Below are positions 1 to 6,550 of a DNA stretch of 23,983 nt, one piece after another (positions within the stretch are counted from its first letter, which is position 1; every line of letters starts with the position of its first letter). This stretch comes from an uncultured Eubacteriales bacterium (GTDB lineage Bacteria; Bacillota; Clostridia; Lachnospirales; Anaerotignaceae): NCBI GenBank assembly GCA_900546215.1, contig URCD01000026.1, positions 1 through 23,983 of the forward strand. Reading direction: 5' to 3'. Position numbers and translations under genes: made by a program. The notes below the pieces were generated by a model, which saw only the letters and a list, made by a program, of their open reading frames with translations, had not been told where the DNA came from and did no database searches.

Positions 1-380
1 GTGTCAGCCTCAAATTCTCTGTCAAACTTAGTAATATATGCTGTGTTGCAGCAGTCAATCAGCTGGTCATACACCGCCCCGCCGCCGATTACATAAAGCC
101 TGTCACTGTCGTACTGCTGTATATATTCCTTAAGCTCATCAATGGAGTGAACCACGGCCGCACCCTCTTTATCAAAGCTCTTATCAGTAGTAATAATTAT
201 ATTTTCTCTGTCCTTAAGGGGTTTACCGCCTGGAAAAGTCGCAAGAGTCTTTCTTCCCAGTATTACTACATTCCCTACTGTTTTGCTCTTAAAAAACTTC
301 ATATCTGCTGAAACGTGTGCCAGCAGTTCCCCTTTGTTGCCGATAGCCCAGTTTTTATCTGCTGAAGCAATCATATTCAT
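1..380 (-). CDS. folA: Dihydrofolate reductase, C-terminus cut off by window edge
   Basis: Reduces dihydrofolate to tetrahydrofolate with NADPH in the cytoplasm. The visible 126 residues start MNMIASADKNWAIGNKGELL, the typical DHFR opening, in which W11 and the following AIG loop border the active site. The NADPH-binding segment follows as ILGRKT near residue 43, and the glycine-rich YVIGGGAVY strand lies near residue 96. About 35 C-terminal residues of the usual 160 lie outside the window. The start is ATG at 380, with AAAGGAG about 7 bases upstream. That ribosome site lies inside the last codons of the epimerase gene, and the stop-to-start gap is only 5 bases, so the two genes are probably co-transcribed and translationally coupled. 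No key residue is visibly altered in the part seen. Identification is secure. Confidence 0.95.
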   Translation of the reverse strand, partial: MNMIASADKNWAIGNKGELLAHVSADMKFFKSKTVGNVVILGRKTLATFPGGKPLKDRENIIITTDKSFDKEGAAVVHSIDELKEYIQQYDSDRLYVIGGGAVYDQLIDCCNTAYITKFDREFEAD

Positions 381-385
381 ATAGC

Positions 386-1543
386 TTACTCCTTTGTAAT
401 ATAATCCGCTGGTCTTTCTTTATTTATGCCAAAGCTGTAAAGAATAGCTCTTACAATTCTTTCTGAAGCATTACCGTCGCCAAAAGGGTTTTTTGCAACG
501 GCCATTTTTCTGTACTCGTCGCCATTATCCAAAAGCTCTTTGGCCATGCTATATACAGTATCCTCATCCGTTCCAGCGAGTTTAAGCGTTCCAGCCTCGA
601 CTCCCTCTGGTCGTTCCGTTACATTTCTTAAAACAAGCACAGGCTTGCCCATTGAAGGCACCTCTTCCTGAAGTCCGCCTGAGTCTGTCATGACCATATA
701 TGAGCGATTCATAAGATTATGCATATCCTTAATGTCAAGCGGGTCAAGCAGATGTATTCTTCCATGCCCTCCGAGTATGTTATGAACTGGATTGGAAACA
801 GCCGGATTTTTGTGTACAGCATAAACAAGCTCCACATCTTCATACTCATTAGCTATTCTTCTCAGGGCTTTGCAAATATTCTCAAGAGGCTCTCCGAGAT
901 TTTCGCGTCTGTGGGCAGTAATTGTAATTACTCTTTTGTTCTGGTAATCAATTGAATTAAGTTCGTCCACGGTAAATTTATAACTGTCGTCAATTGTAGT
1001 TTTAAGGGCGTCTATAGCCGTATTTCCTGTTATAAATATACTATTTTCATCAATATTTTCCTTGAGCAGGTTTTTCTTAGACGGCTCCGTTGGCGAGAAA
1101 TGCAGGTCGGCAATAGCGCCGGTAAGCCTTCTGTTCATTTCCTCCGGAAACGGCTGATATTTATCATAGGTACGAAGGCCGGCCTCTACATGTCCTACCT
1201 TTGTCTGATTATAATAAGCTGCCAGCGACGCCGCAAACGTCGTTGATGTGTCGCCATGAACCAGAACAATATCAGGCTTTACCTCCCTAATCACCTCTCC
1301 GATTCCCTTCAGTGCTCTGACTGTTATATCCTCAAGGGTCTGCCCAGCCTTCATTATATTTAGGTCATAATCAGGTTCAATATCAAAATCTCTAAGAACC
1401 TGGTCAAGCATCTCACGGTGCTGTGCAGTTACACAGACGATGCTTTCAGTATTTATCTCTTTTTCCAGTGTCTTTACAAGCGGAGCCATTTTTATGGCCT
1501 CAGGGCGTGTTCCAAAAACACTCATAACCTTTATTTTATCCAT
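386..1543 (-). CDS. mnaA: UDP-N-acetylglucosamine 2-epimerase (non-hydrolysing)
   Basis: Interconverts UDP-GlcNAc and UDP-ManNAc in the cytoplasm, supplying ManNAc for wall teichoic acid linkage units or secondary wall polymers. At 385 residues it has the normal family length. It opens with VMSVFGTRPEAIKMAPLVK and contains HVEAGLRT, the HRREN motif and TDSGGLQEE near residue 290, all signatures of the GT-B-fold epimerase (MnaA/WecB). The ATG at 1543 has GGAGAG 8 bases upstream. It lies 5 bases before folA. A strong hairpin separates it from the isocitrate dehydrogenase gene. I could not place a convincing promoter, because the TATAAT at 1558-1563 lies too close to the ribosome site. SLH domains, as in the 11322-12962 gene, usually bind pyruvylated ManNAc-containing polymers, so a link to surface-protein anchoring is possible but is inference. 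Confidence 0.94.
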   Translation of the reverse strand: MDKIKVMSVFGTRPEAIKMAPLVKTLEKEINTESIVCVTAQHREMLDQVLRDFDIEPDYDLNIMKAGQTLEDITVRALKGIGEVIREVKPDIVLVHGDTSTTFAASLAAYYNQTKVGHVEAGLRTYDKYQPFPEEMNRRLTGAIADLHFSPTEPSKKNLLKENIDENSIFITGNTAIDALKTTIDDSYKFTVDELNSIDYQNKRVITITAHRRENLGEPLENICKALRRIANEYEDVELVYAVHKNPAVSNPVHNILGGHGRIHLLDPLDIKDMHNLMNRSYMVMTDSGGLQEEVPSMGKPVLVLRNVTERPEGVEAGTLKLAGTDEDTVYSMAKELLDNGDEYRKMAVAKNPFGDGNASERIVRAILYSFGINKERPADYITKE

Positions 1544-1593
1544 AGGTTTATCTCTCCATTATAAAATGATAATTCTATATTATCATAAGATTT

Positions 1594-1630
1594 AAAAAAG
1601 GAAAAGCTGAAAACGGGCTTTTCCTTTTTT
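1594..1630. terminator. Rho-independent terminator, usable in both directions
   Basis: A perfect 14-bp inverted repeat (1594-1607 with 1617-1630, 9-base loop) has A6 and T6 at its outer ends. On the minus strand it begins 6 bases after the stop codon of the isocitrate dehydrogenase gene, so it should end the citrate synthase-isocitrate dehydrogenase transcript. Confidence 0.85.
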
Positions 1631-1636
1631 ATATGA

Positions 1637-2803
1637 TCAAAGTTTTTCAATTGTTTCCATTATGTAGTTTGTTACCTCTTCACCAGTCGCGCCTGTATCG
1701 CGTCCTGTTGTATAAATTCTTTTTTCAGTCTGAGTGCAGATATCAAGAGCTTTTTCAAGCTTATCCGCCTTATCAGAAAAACCTATGTGTCTAAGAAGAA
1801 GAGAGCTTGCCTTCATCATTGAGCAAGGGTCGGCATACTTATCTCTGCCCTCAGCTACCATTCTTGGAGCAGAGCCGTGAATTGCTTCAAACATTGCATA
1901 TCTCTTTCCGATATTTGAGCTTCCTGCTGTTCCCACGCCGCCCTGGAATTCAGCGGCCTCATCAGTGATAATATCTCCATAGAGGTTTGGAAGAACAACA
2001 ACCTGGAAATCCTTACGTCTTTTCTCGTCGACAAGTTTAGCTGTCATAATGTCAATATACCAGTCGTCCGCTGTAATATTTGGGTATTCCTTAGCTATGC
2101 TGTAAAATATATCAAGGAACTTTCCATCTGTAGCCTTTATTATGTTTGCCTTTGTAACCGCTGTAACCCTTGTCTTGCCATTTTTATCAGCATAGTCAAA
2201 GGCCGCCCTAATTACTCTTTCTGTACCCTGAGAAGTTGTAACTGTAAAATCAACCGAAAGGTCCTCGTCAACTACAGCGCCTTTGCTTCCAACCGCATAC
2301 GCTCCCTCTGTATTCTCTCTGTAGAACACCCAGTCAATGCCCTGTTCAGGAACCCTTACTGGACGTACATTTGCAAACAGGTCAAGCTCTTTTCTCATTG
2401 CAACGTTTGCACTTTCAATATTGGGCCATGGGTCGCCTTTTCTTGGCGTTGTTGTAGGCCCCTTCAGAATTACATGGCACTTTTTAAGCTCTGCCATTAC
2501 ATCGTCAGGAATAGGCTGCATGCACTCCACACGGTGTTCGATTGTAAGGCCCTCAATGTTTCTAATTTCAACCCTGCCGCTTTCCATTTCATTTTTAAGG
2601 AGAAATTCCAGAACTCTCTGTGCCTGTTCTGTAATTGCCGGCCCAATTCCGTCTCCTCCGGTAACTCCAATTATAATTTTATCAAGCTTAGAATAATCAA
2701 CGAAATCAGCTTCACTTTTCATTCTTTCAACTCTGGACAGCTGCTCCTCAAGAAGGAGGCCAAATTTCTCTTTTGCTGCTTCAATCTTTTCTTTGTTTGT
2801 CAT
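1637..2803 (-). CDS. icd: Isocitrate dehydrogenase (isocitrate/isopropylmalate dehydrogenase family)
   Basis: Probably oxidises isocitrate to 2-oxoglutarate for glutamate synthesis. The 388-residue protein has the beta-decarboxylating dehydrogenase core. After an about 40-residue N-terminal helix comes the VTGGDGIGP nucleotide region near residue 47. The substrate segment near residue 132 reads SANVAMRKELDLFANVRP. Its Ser and Asn match the S-x-N-x3-R pattern of isocitrate dehydrogenases rather than isopropylmalate enzymes. YRENTEGAY and the metal site LYGDIITDEAAEFQGG follow, then HGSAP near residue 311. The residues after HGSAP (RMVAEGRDKY) match neither the Lys-Tyr pair of NADP enzymes nor a clear NAD pattern, so the cofactor is undecided. 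ATG at 2803 follows AGGAG with 8 bases between. That site overlaps the stop of the upstream citrate synthase-like gene (4-base gap), so the two are coupled. Confidence 0.85.
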   Translation of the reverse strand: MTNKEKIEAAKEKFGLLLEEQLSRVERMKSEADFVDYSKLDKIIIGVTGGDGIGPAITEQAQRVLEFLLKNEMESGRVEIRNIEGLTIEHRVECMQPIPDDVMAELKKCHVILKGPTTTPRKGDPWPNIESANVAMRKELDLFANVRPVRVPEQGIDWVFYRENTEGAYAVGSKGAVVDEDLSVDFTVTTSQGTERVIRAAFDYADKNGKTRVTAVTKANIIKATDGKFLDIFYSIAKEYPNITADDWYIDIMTAKLVDEKRRKDFQVVVLPNLYGDIITDEAAEFQGGVGTAGSSNIGKRYAMFEAIHGSAPRMVAEGRDKYADPCSMMKASSLLLRHIGFSDKADKLEKALDICTQTEKRIYTTGRDTGATGEEVTNYIMETIEKL

Positions 2804-2807
2804 ATGC

Positions 2808-4196
2808 TTATCTCCTTAAATATTTTTTCTGGTTCAGCTTGGTTGCTGTTTCATTAACAACAGACTCTAATTCGCTGTCGGTAATCATTGTCACGCGTCC
2901 CTCATTATATTGCTCGTCAACCCAGTTTTTAACGATTTCAACAAGTTCGTCCTTTTTATCAACAACATCTTCATCTTTAAAATTATAAAACGAATTTATC
3001 CAATGGGCAATACCTGATGTGCCGGAAGTGTTAGAAATAGCAATTTTCACAGGCCTATCGAGGAATTTATCTGTGTCGAATATATTGTATATCTCCTCGT
3101 TTTTAAGCAGGCCGTCCGCATGTATGCCTGCTCTTGTGACATTGAAATTTTTACCAACAAACGGCGTCATAGGAGGAATTTCATAGCCTATTTCATCCTC
3201 ATAATATCTAGCTATTTCAGTAATTACTTTTGTATCTGCTCCATTAAGGGTACCTTTAAGCTGTGCGTATTCAAAAATCATAGCCTCAAGCGGAGTATTT
3301 CCCGTTCTCTCGCCGATACCAAGCAGTGAGCAGTTTACACCGCTGGCACCATAAAGCCATGCGTATGAAGCATTATTAACCGCGCGGTAGAAATCGTTAT
3401 GGCCATGCCATTCTATAAGCTCATGAGGTACTCCTGCGTGGTTGTGGAGGCCGTAAATTATACCAGGTACGCTTCTTGGAAGAACCGCGCCGGGATAAGT
3501 CACCCCATATCCCAATGTATCGCAGGCACGTATTTTAACGGGAACTCCTGTGTCCTGCATAAGTTCCATTAATGCTGAAGCAAAGGGGACAACAAATCCG
3601 TAAAAATCTGCTCTTGTTATATCCTCAAAATGGCACCTTGGTCTTACGCCTGTTTCTATGCACTCTCTGACAACGGCAAGATAGTGATCAACAGCCTGTC
3701 TTCTTGTCATATGCATTTTCTTAAAAATATGATAGTCTGAACAGCTTACAAGTATTCCTGTTTCCTTAAGGCCAATTTGCTTAACAAGTTCAAAGTCATG
3801 CTTTGATGCTCTAATCCAGCTGGTTACCTCCGGAAACTGATAACCCTTCTCCAGGCATTTATATACAGCGTCCTGATCCTTTTTTGTGTATAAGAAAAAC
3901 TCACTCATTTTAATCACGCCATTTGGTCCTGAAAGCCTGTGGAGCATGTCAAAAAGGGTTGTCATTTGCTCTACAGTATATGGTTCTCTGGATTGCTGGC
4001 CGTCCCTGAATGTAGTGTCAGTAATCCATATATCATCGGGAACATCAAGTGGAACAAGTCGTCTGTTAAAAGCTACCCTGGGTATGTCGTCATAGCTAAA
4101 ATATTCTCTGTAAAGATTTGGCTCCTTTACTTCCTCTAACGGAAATTCTTGAGCCACGCTTTCCAAAAGATTTGTTTTTTTATTAAAATCAAGCAT
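2808..4196 (-). CDS. Putative Re-citrate synthase (isopropylmalate/homocitrate synthase family)
   Basis: Likely condenses acetyl-CoA with oxaloacetate. It belongs to the DRE-TIM metallolyase family: DTTFRDGQQ at residues 60-68 holds the metal Asp, HGHND at 264-268 holds two metal-binding His, and GIGERTGNTPLEAM near 293 is the family signature. The protein has 462 residues. It lacks the C-terminal LeuA regulatory domain of full-length isopropylmalate synthase and carries an about 50-residue N-terminal extension. Anaerobes without a citrate synthase of the Si type use an enzyme of this family (first shown in Clostridium kluyveri), and direct linkage to isocitrate dehydrogenase favours that role. 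Homocitrate synthase or isopropylmalate synthase are the alternatives, since sequence alone does not settle the acceptor. ATG at 4196 has GGGAGG 6 bases upstream. Confidence 0.75.
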   Translation of the reverse strand: MLDFNKKTNLLESVAQEFPLEEVKEPNLYREYFSYDDIPRVAFNRRLVPLDVPDDIWITDTTFRDGQQSREPYTVEQMTTLFDMLHRLSGPNGVIKMSEFFLYTKKDQDAVYKCLEKGYQFPEVTSWIRASKHDFELVKQIGLKETGILVSCSDYHIFKKMHMTRRQAVDHYLAVVRECIETGVRPRCHFEDITRADFYGFVVPFASALMELMQDTGVPVKIRACDTLGYGVTYPGAVLPRSVPGIIYGLHNHAGVPHELIEWHGHNDFYRAVNNASYAWLYGASGVNCSLLGIGERTGNTPLEAMIFEYAQLKGTLNGADTKVITEIARYYEDEIGYEIPPMTPFVGKNFNVTRAGIHADGLLKNEEIYNIFDTDKFLDRPVKIAISNTSGTSGIAHWINSFYNFKDEDVVDKKDELVEIVKNWVDEQYNEGRVTMITDSELESVVNETATKLNQKKYLRR

Positions 4197-4284
4197 CTTA
4201 TGCCTCCCAAATGCGCCGCTATATAAAAGTGCAGCGCATAAAATTATTTTTATATATTAAATCGTTAAAGTAAAAATTAATGTC

Positions 4285-4314
4285 ATTGTATACTATTTAG
4301 CGCGCTAAAGTCAA
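4285..4314 (-). promoter_or_regulatory. Promoter of the citrate synthase-isocitrate dehydrogenase operon
   Basis: Reading the minus strand, TTGACT (4314-4309) is followed after 18 bases by TACAAT (4290-4285). An alternative -10, TATACA, has 16-bp spacing. Transcription would begin near 4278, leaving about 80 bases of leader. Confidence 0.6.
4296..4309. promoter_or_regulatory. Perfect palindrome inside promoter, candidate operator
   Basis: TTTAGCGCGCTAAA is its own reverse complement over 14 bases. It fills most of the -35/-10 spacer and touches the -35 box, so a bound protein would block RNA polymerase. The binding protein is unknown. Confidence 0.55.
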
Positions 4315-4339
4315 CCGCAACACATAAAAAACGGCAAAT

Positions 4340-4357
4340 ATTGTGTCCGAGCACAAT
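4340..4357. promoter_or_regulatory. Dyad ATTGTG-N6-CACAAT, candidate regulator site
   Basis: Two perfect 6-base inverted arms are separated by 6 bases. The layout resembles sites of CRP/FNR-type regulators. It lies 26 bases upstream of the -35 of the citrate synthase operon and 19 bases upstream of the candidate -35 of the small plus-strand gene, so it could serve either. Confidence 0.3.
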
Positions 4358-4375
4358 CCATAATTTTTGTCAGAT

Positions 4376-4403
4376 TTGATAAAAGCATAATTTGCGTTAT
4401 AAA
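4376..4403 (+). promoter_or_regulatory. Candidate promoter of the 65-residue protein gene
   Basis: TTGATA (4376-4381) and TATAAA (4398-4403) are separated by 16 bases. The same stretch carries two exact copies of ATAAAAGCATA, at 4379-4389 and 4399-4409, exactly 20 bases apart. Confidence 0.4.
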
Positions 4404-4440
4404 AGCATATCAATTACTAATAAAGTCTGGGAGTTAAAAT

Positions 4441-4638
4441 ATGACTAAGAGAATAAACAAGCCTTTGCCTTATCCATATGACAGTATTTTTAAGAATGAG
4501 GAGAATAAAATTGAAGATATTTCTGAAAAAGAAGACAACACCATATCAGCATCATCTGAGGGGTCTGGTGCTTACAGTTCGGCTCTGCCTATTGCCATTG
4601 CTCTTTTATTACTCCACGAAAATAACAAAAATGATTGA
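4441..4638 (+). CDS. Small hypothetical protein, 65 residues
   Basis: I do not recognise this protein. It starts at ATG with GGGAG 7 bases upstream. The N-terminal half is basic then acidic: residues 1-17 are rich in Lys, Pro and Tyr (KPLPYPYD), and 19-33 are rich in Glu and Lys. Next comes a Ser/Gly-rich stretch, then a short hydrophobic segment around residues 49-57 (LPIAIALLLL) and a polar Asn/Lys end. Support for a real gene comes from the ribosome site, a plausible promoter and a perfect 17-bp terminator that begins at its own stop codon. The hydrophobic segment may be too short to span a membrane. It faces spore-like neighbours, but nothing in its own sequence proves that role. Confidence 0.6.
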   Translation: MTKRINKPLPYPYDSIFKNEENKIEDISEKEDNTISASSEGSGAYSSALPIAIALLLLHENNKND

Positions 4639-4675
4639 GAAAAGCCGCTGATAAATTAATCAGCGGCTTTTCTCA
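4636..4675. terminator. Bidirectional terminator with perfect 17-bp stem
   Basis: 4636-4652 pairs without mismatch with 4659-4675 around a 6-base loop. The stem includes the stop codon of the plus-strand 65-residue gene and sits 3 bases past the stop of the convergent 168-residue gene. TTTT follows on the plus strand and TTTTT on the minus strand. Confidence 0.85.
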
Positions 4676-4678
4676 GTT

Positions 4679-5185
4679 TTATCTCATTTTAGATGCCAAT
4701 CGCCTTGCTTCCATCATTTTAAGTACAACATCAAGTCTTCTTCCATTTTCATTTGACAGCTGGCTTCTTACAGCTTTAAGCATCGCCTCACGCTGTTCCT
4801 CATCCGTTCCCTCTCTTATACTCTGGCACTGCAGGCTCATTGCTCCGGAATCAAAGTCCTCATTCATTTCAATTAACTTGACTGCAAGAAAAAGATTTTT
4901 CTGATATTCACGGTCAAGAAATGGTATTGCCGCCTTTATTACCCTTATCCCCTCATTTTGGGGCTCATATTCTGCCGGGCTGACGTATTCCTGGGTATCT
5001 GAGGCGACTATATCAGGTCTTTTTTCCTGAATTTCGTTGCCTCCTAGCATTCCCATACTTTTTGCCGCCGCAAGTGCGTTAAGTATCTTTTCAGTATCCA
5101 TACCACCGCCGTTATCCATAGACATAAGCTTAGACAAGGATTTTATTTTGTCTATATTATTGAACATGTTGCCGTTTTCATTCAT
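4679..5185 (-). CDS. Hypothetical protein, 168 residues
   Basis: I do not recognise a named domain. The start is ATG at 5185, because GGGAG lies 8 bases before it; an in-frame GTG at 5194 would overlap that ribosome site. The protein is cytoplasmic in appearance, with no signal peptide or membrane segment. The N-terminal 45 residues contain short helices rich in Met and Gly (SMDNGGGMD, KSMGMLGG). A charged linker follows, then a helical C-terminal part from about residue 80 with AAIPFLDREYQKNLFLAVKL, which looks like a packed helical repeat. It ends in the Arg-rich RRLASKMR. It converges on the 65-residue gene over a shared terminator and is followed upstream on the same strand by the cysteine-rich gene, with a terminator between them. 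Confidence 0.7.
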   Translation of the reverse strand: MNENGNMFNNIDKIKSLSKLMSMDNGGGMDTEKILNALAAAKSMGMLGGNEIQEKRPDIVASDTQEYVSPAEYEPQNEGIRVIKAAIPFLDREYQKNLFLAVKLIEMNEDFDSGAMSLQCQSIREGTDEEQREAMLKAVRSQLSNENGRRLDVVLKMMEARRLASKMR

Positions 5186-5252
5186 ATAAATCACTCCCGC
5201 TGCATTTATATATCTTTATGTACTGTTTTGCTTTTTCATACTCATAAAATAG

Positions 5253-5278
5253 AAAAAGGGAACGAAACACGTTCCCTT
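5253..5278 (-). terminator. Terminator of the cysteine-rich protein gene
   Basis: A 9-bp stem (5256-5264 with 5270-5278, loop AAACA) is followed on the minus strand by a T tract at 5257-5253. It lies 18 bases past the stop codon of the 65-residue cysteine-rich gene. Confidence 0.8.
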
Positions 5279-5296
5279 AAAAACCCTACAGGCTTT

Positions 5297-5494
5297 TTAT
5301 TTTGCTTCGCACATATTAAAGTTTGAGCCGTTGCATCCGCATAAGAGGAAAATGAGTATAATGATCCAAAGTGAATCACCGCATCCACATGTTCCAGCGC
5401 CGGCTGTGCCGCTTCCATTTCCGCATCCGCATAAAAGAAGCAGAATGATAATCCACCAAGATTCATTTCCTCCAAAACAACCGCAAGTACCCAT
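5297..5494 (-). CDS. Small cysteine-rich protein with two hydrophobic repeats (possible HCB-type spore/coat protein)
   Basis: This 65-residue protein consists of two copies of a 30-residue unit. Each has an acidic-aromatic start (GGNESWW, CGDSLW), a strongly hydrophobic core (IIILLLL, IIILIFLL) and an end CGCxG. It contains nine cysteines, mostly as CGC pairs (residues 4/6, 22/24, 36/38, 52/54), plus C62. The duplication is visible in the DNA, with GCATCCGCATAA at 5333 and again at 5423. The start is ATG at 5494, 8 bases after AAGGAG; the in-frame GTG further upstream falls inside that site. Clostridial proteins of this make-up have been named chorion-class high-cysteine HCB protein. Similar tiny cysteine/glycine-rich membrane peptides in spore formers are spore-associated. 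Function here is inferred only from composition. Confidence 0.75.
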   Translation of the reverse strand: MGTCGCFGGNESWWIIILLLLCGCGNGSGTAGAGTCGCGDSLWIIILIFLLCGCNGSNFNMCEAK

Positions 5495-5598
5495 TAACAA
5501 CACTCCTTATTAATTTTACATATCTAATCTTATGCGGCCTTTTGGGGAAATAATACAATAATTTATATTTTTTTAGAGTACAAGCCGTTTTTTTGTCG

Positions 5599-5625
5599 CA
5601 CAAGGAGGTTAAAATTCATACTCTA
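5599..5625 (+). promoter_or_regulatory. Possible sigma-K-like promoter of the subtilase gene
   Basis: CACA (5599-5602) and CATACTCTA (5617-5625) are 14 bases apart. They fit the late mother-cell pattern of mACm in the -35 and CATAnnnTA in the -10. Transcription would start about 10 bases before the GGGAGG ribosome site. The AAGGAGG inside the spacer has no usable start codon after it. Confidence 0.35.
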
Positions 5626-5655
5626 TATTAAAATCCGGCGGGAGGAATTTTTAAT

Positions 5656-6498
5656 ATGGAGAAAGCAAGAATAACTGTCAATGCCGATTACGCTTCATCG
5701 TTGGGTTATACAGGAAAGGGAGTCGGCATAGCAATACTGGACACAGGCCTTTCTCCGTCGGAGGATTTTTTATTGCCCAAAAACAGAATAGCCGTGTTCC
5801 AGGATTTTGTTAATGATATTCCTAACTGCTATGATAACAACGGTCACGGAACCCACGTCAGCGGTATAGCCTGCGGCAGCGGTTATCTTTCCTATGGAAA
5901 ATATCGTGGAATAGCACCTGGGGCTAATCTGATAATACTAAAAATACTGGACAGAATGGGAAGAGGTTCTACAGCGACAGCGCTTAAGGCTATAAAATGG
6001 CTTACAGATAATAAAGAACGGTATAACATACGTATTGCCAATATGTCAGTTGGAACCAGCGACAGAAGCATTAACTCAGCTTTAATACGGGCAATGTACC
6101 GTGCATGGGACAGCGGAATATGTATAATTGCCGCTGACGGTAATACAGGAAGCGGAAACAGCTCAATAGCCGCGGCAGGCAGAAATAAAAAAATTATAAC
6201 GGCAGGCAGCTATGAAACTCCGGCATACAGCTGTGATATTACAGCCCCGGGAGTAGATATCGTATCATGTATGTCTCCTGATTATTCCTTTGGCTTTCAC
6301 GGGCGCAGCCGTAAAAAAATAATATCAAGCCATTATGTCATGATGAGTGGAACATCTATGGCAACGCCGATGATATCCGGCGCGGCCGCGCTGCTCATTG
6401 AGAAATCCCCTGAGATTACACCATATGAAATCAAGAGCAAGCTTATGGAGACTTCCGGCGAAAACAAATTATTGGACATTAAAAAACTTCTGATATGA
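5656..6498 (+). CDS. Intracellular-type subtilisin-like serine protease (S8)
   Basis: Endopeptidase with a complete subtilisin catalytic set: D29 in ILDTG, H64 in NGHGTHVSG, oxyanion N163 in AADGNTG and S234 in SGTSMATP. At 280 residues it is a bare catalytic domain. It has no signal peptide and only a very short N-terminal segment before the catalytic core, so it probably acts inside the cell or mother cell, unlike secreted subtilisins with long pro-regions. The region after S204 has an inserted basic loop (HGRSRKK). The start is ATG at 5656, 10 bases after GGAGG, and an in-frame stop at 5629 rules out a longer form with a leader. It stands alone between a putative sporulation-type promoter and its own terminator. 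A role in spore formation or germination is inference; general protein turnover is the alternative. Confidence 0.9.
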   Translation: MEKARITVNADYASSLGYTGKGVGIAILDTGLSPSEDFLLPKNRIAVFQDFVNDIPNCYDNNGHGTHVSGIACGSGYLSYGKYRGIAPGANLIILKILDRMGRGSTATALKAIKWLTDNKERYNIRIANMSVGTSDRSINSALIRAMYRAWDSGICIIAADGNTGSGNSSIAAAGRNKKIITAGSYETPAYSCDITAPGVDIVSCMSPDYSFGFHGRSRKKIISSHYVMMSGTSMATPMISGAAALLIEKSPEITPYEIKSKLMETSGENKLLDIKKLLI

Positions 6499-6525
6499 AA
6501 AAAGGACCCTTCAAGGGTCCTTTTT
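6499..6525. terminator. Bidirectional terminator between subtilase and CoA-transferase genes
   Basis: A 12-bp stem (6499-6510 with 6514-6525, loop TCA) begins right after the subtilase stop. A-rich and T-rich ends allow use from either side. The convergent CoA-transferase transcript reaches it after a run of seven C (6536-6530). Confidence 0.85.
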
Positions 6526-6550
6526 AGTTGGGGGGGTGTAAAACATAAGC

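Noticed and set aside
2474..2857. Plus-strand frame of 127 codons
   Set aside because: Antisense to icd and the end of the citrate synthase gene, with no ribosome site or recognisable protein.
5331..5513. Plus-strand frame rich in His and Pro opposite the cysteine-rich gene
   Set aside because: The minus-strand gene has AAGGAG, an ATG, internal protein repeats and a terminator. The plus frame has no ribosome site, and its His/Pro content mirrors the Cys/Gly codons.
5602..5609. Perfect Shine-Dalgarno AAGGAGGT upstream of the subtilase
   Set aside because: No start codon lies at a usable distance and an in-frame stop lies at 5629. It falls in the spacer of the candidate sigma-K-like promoter and is probably chance.
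6530..6536. Run of seven G after the subtilase terminator
   Set aside because: A single homopolymer in a short convergent intergenic gap, with no repeat or structure around it. It might also be a sequencing-length uncertainty.
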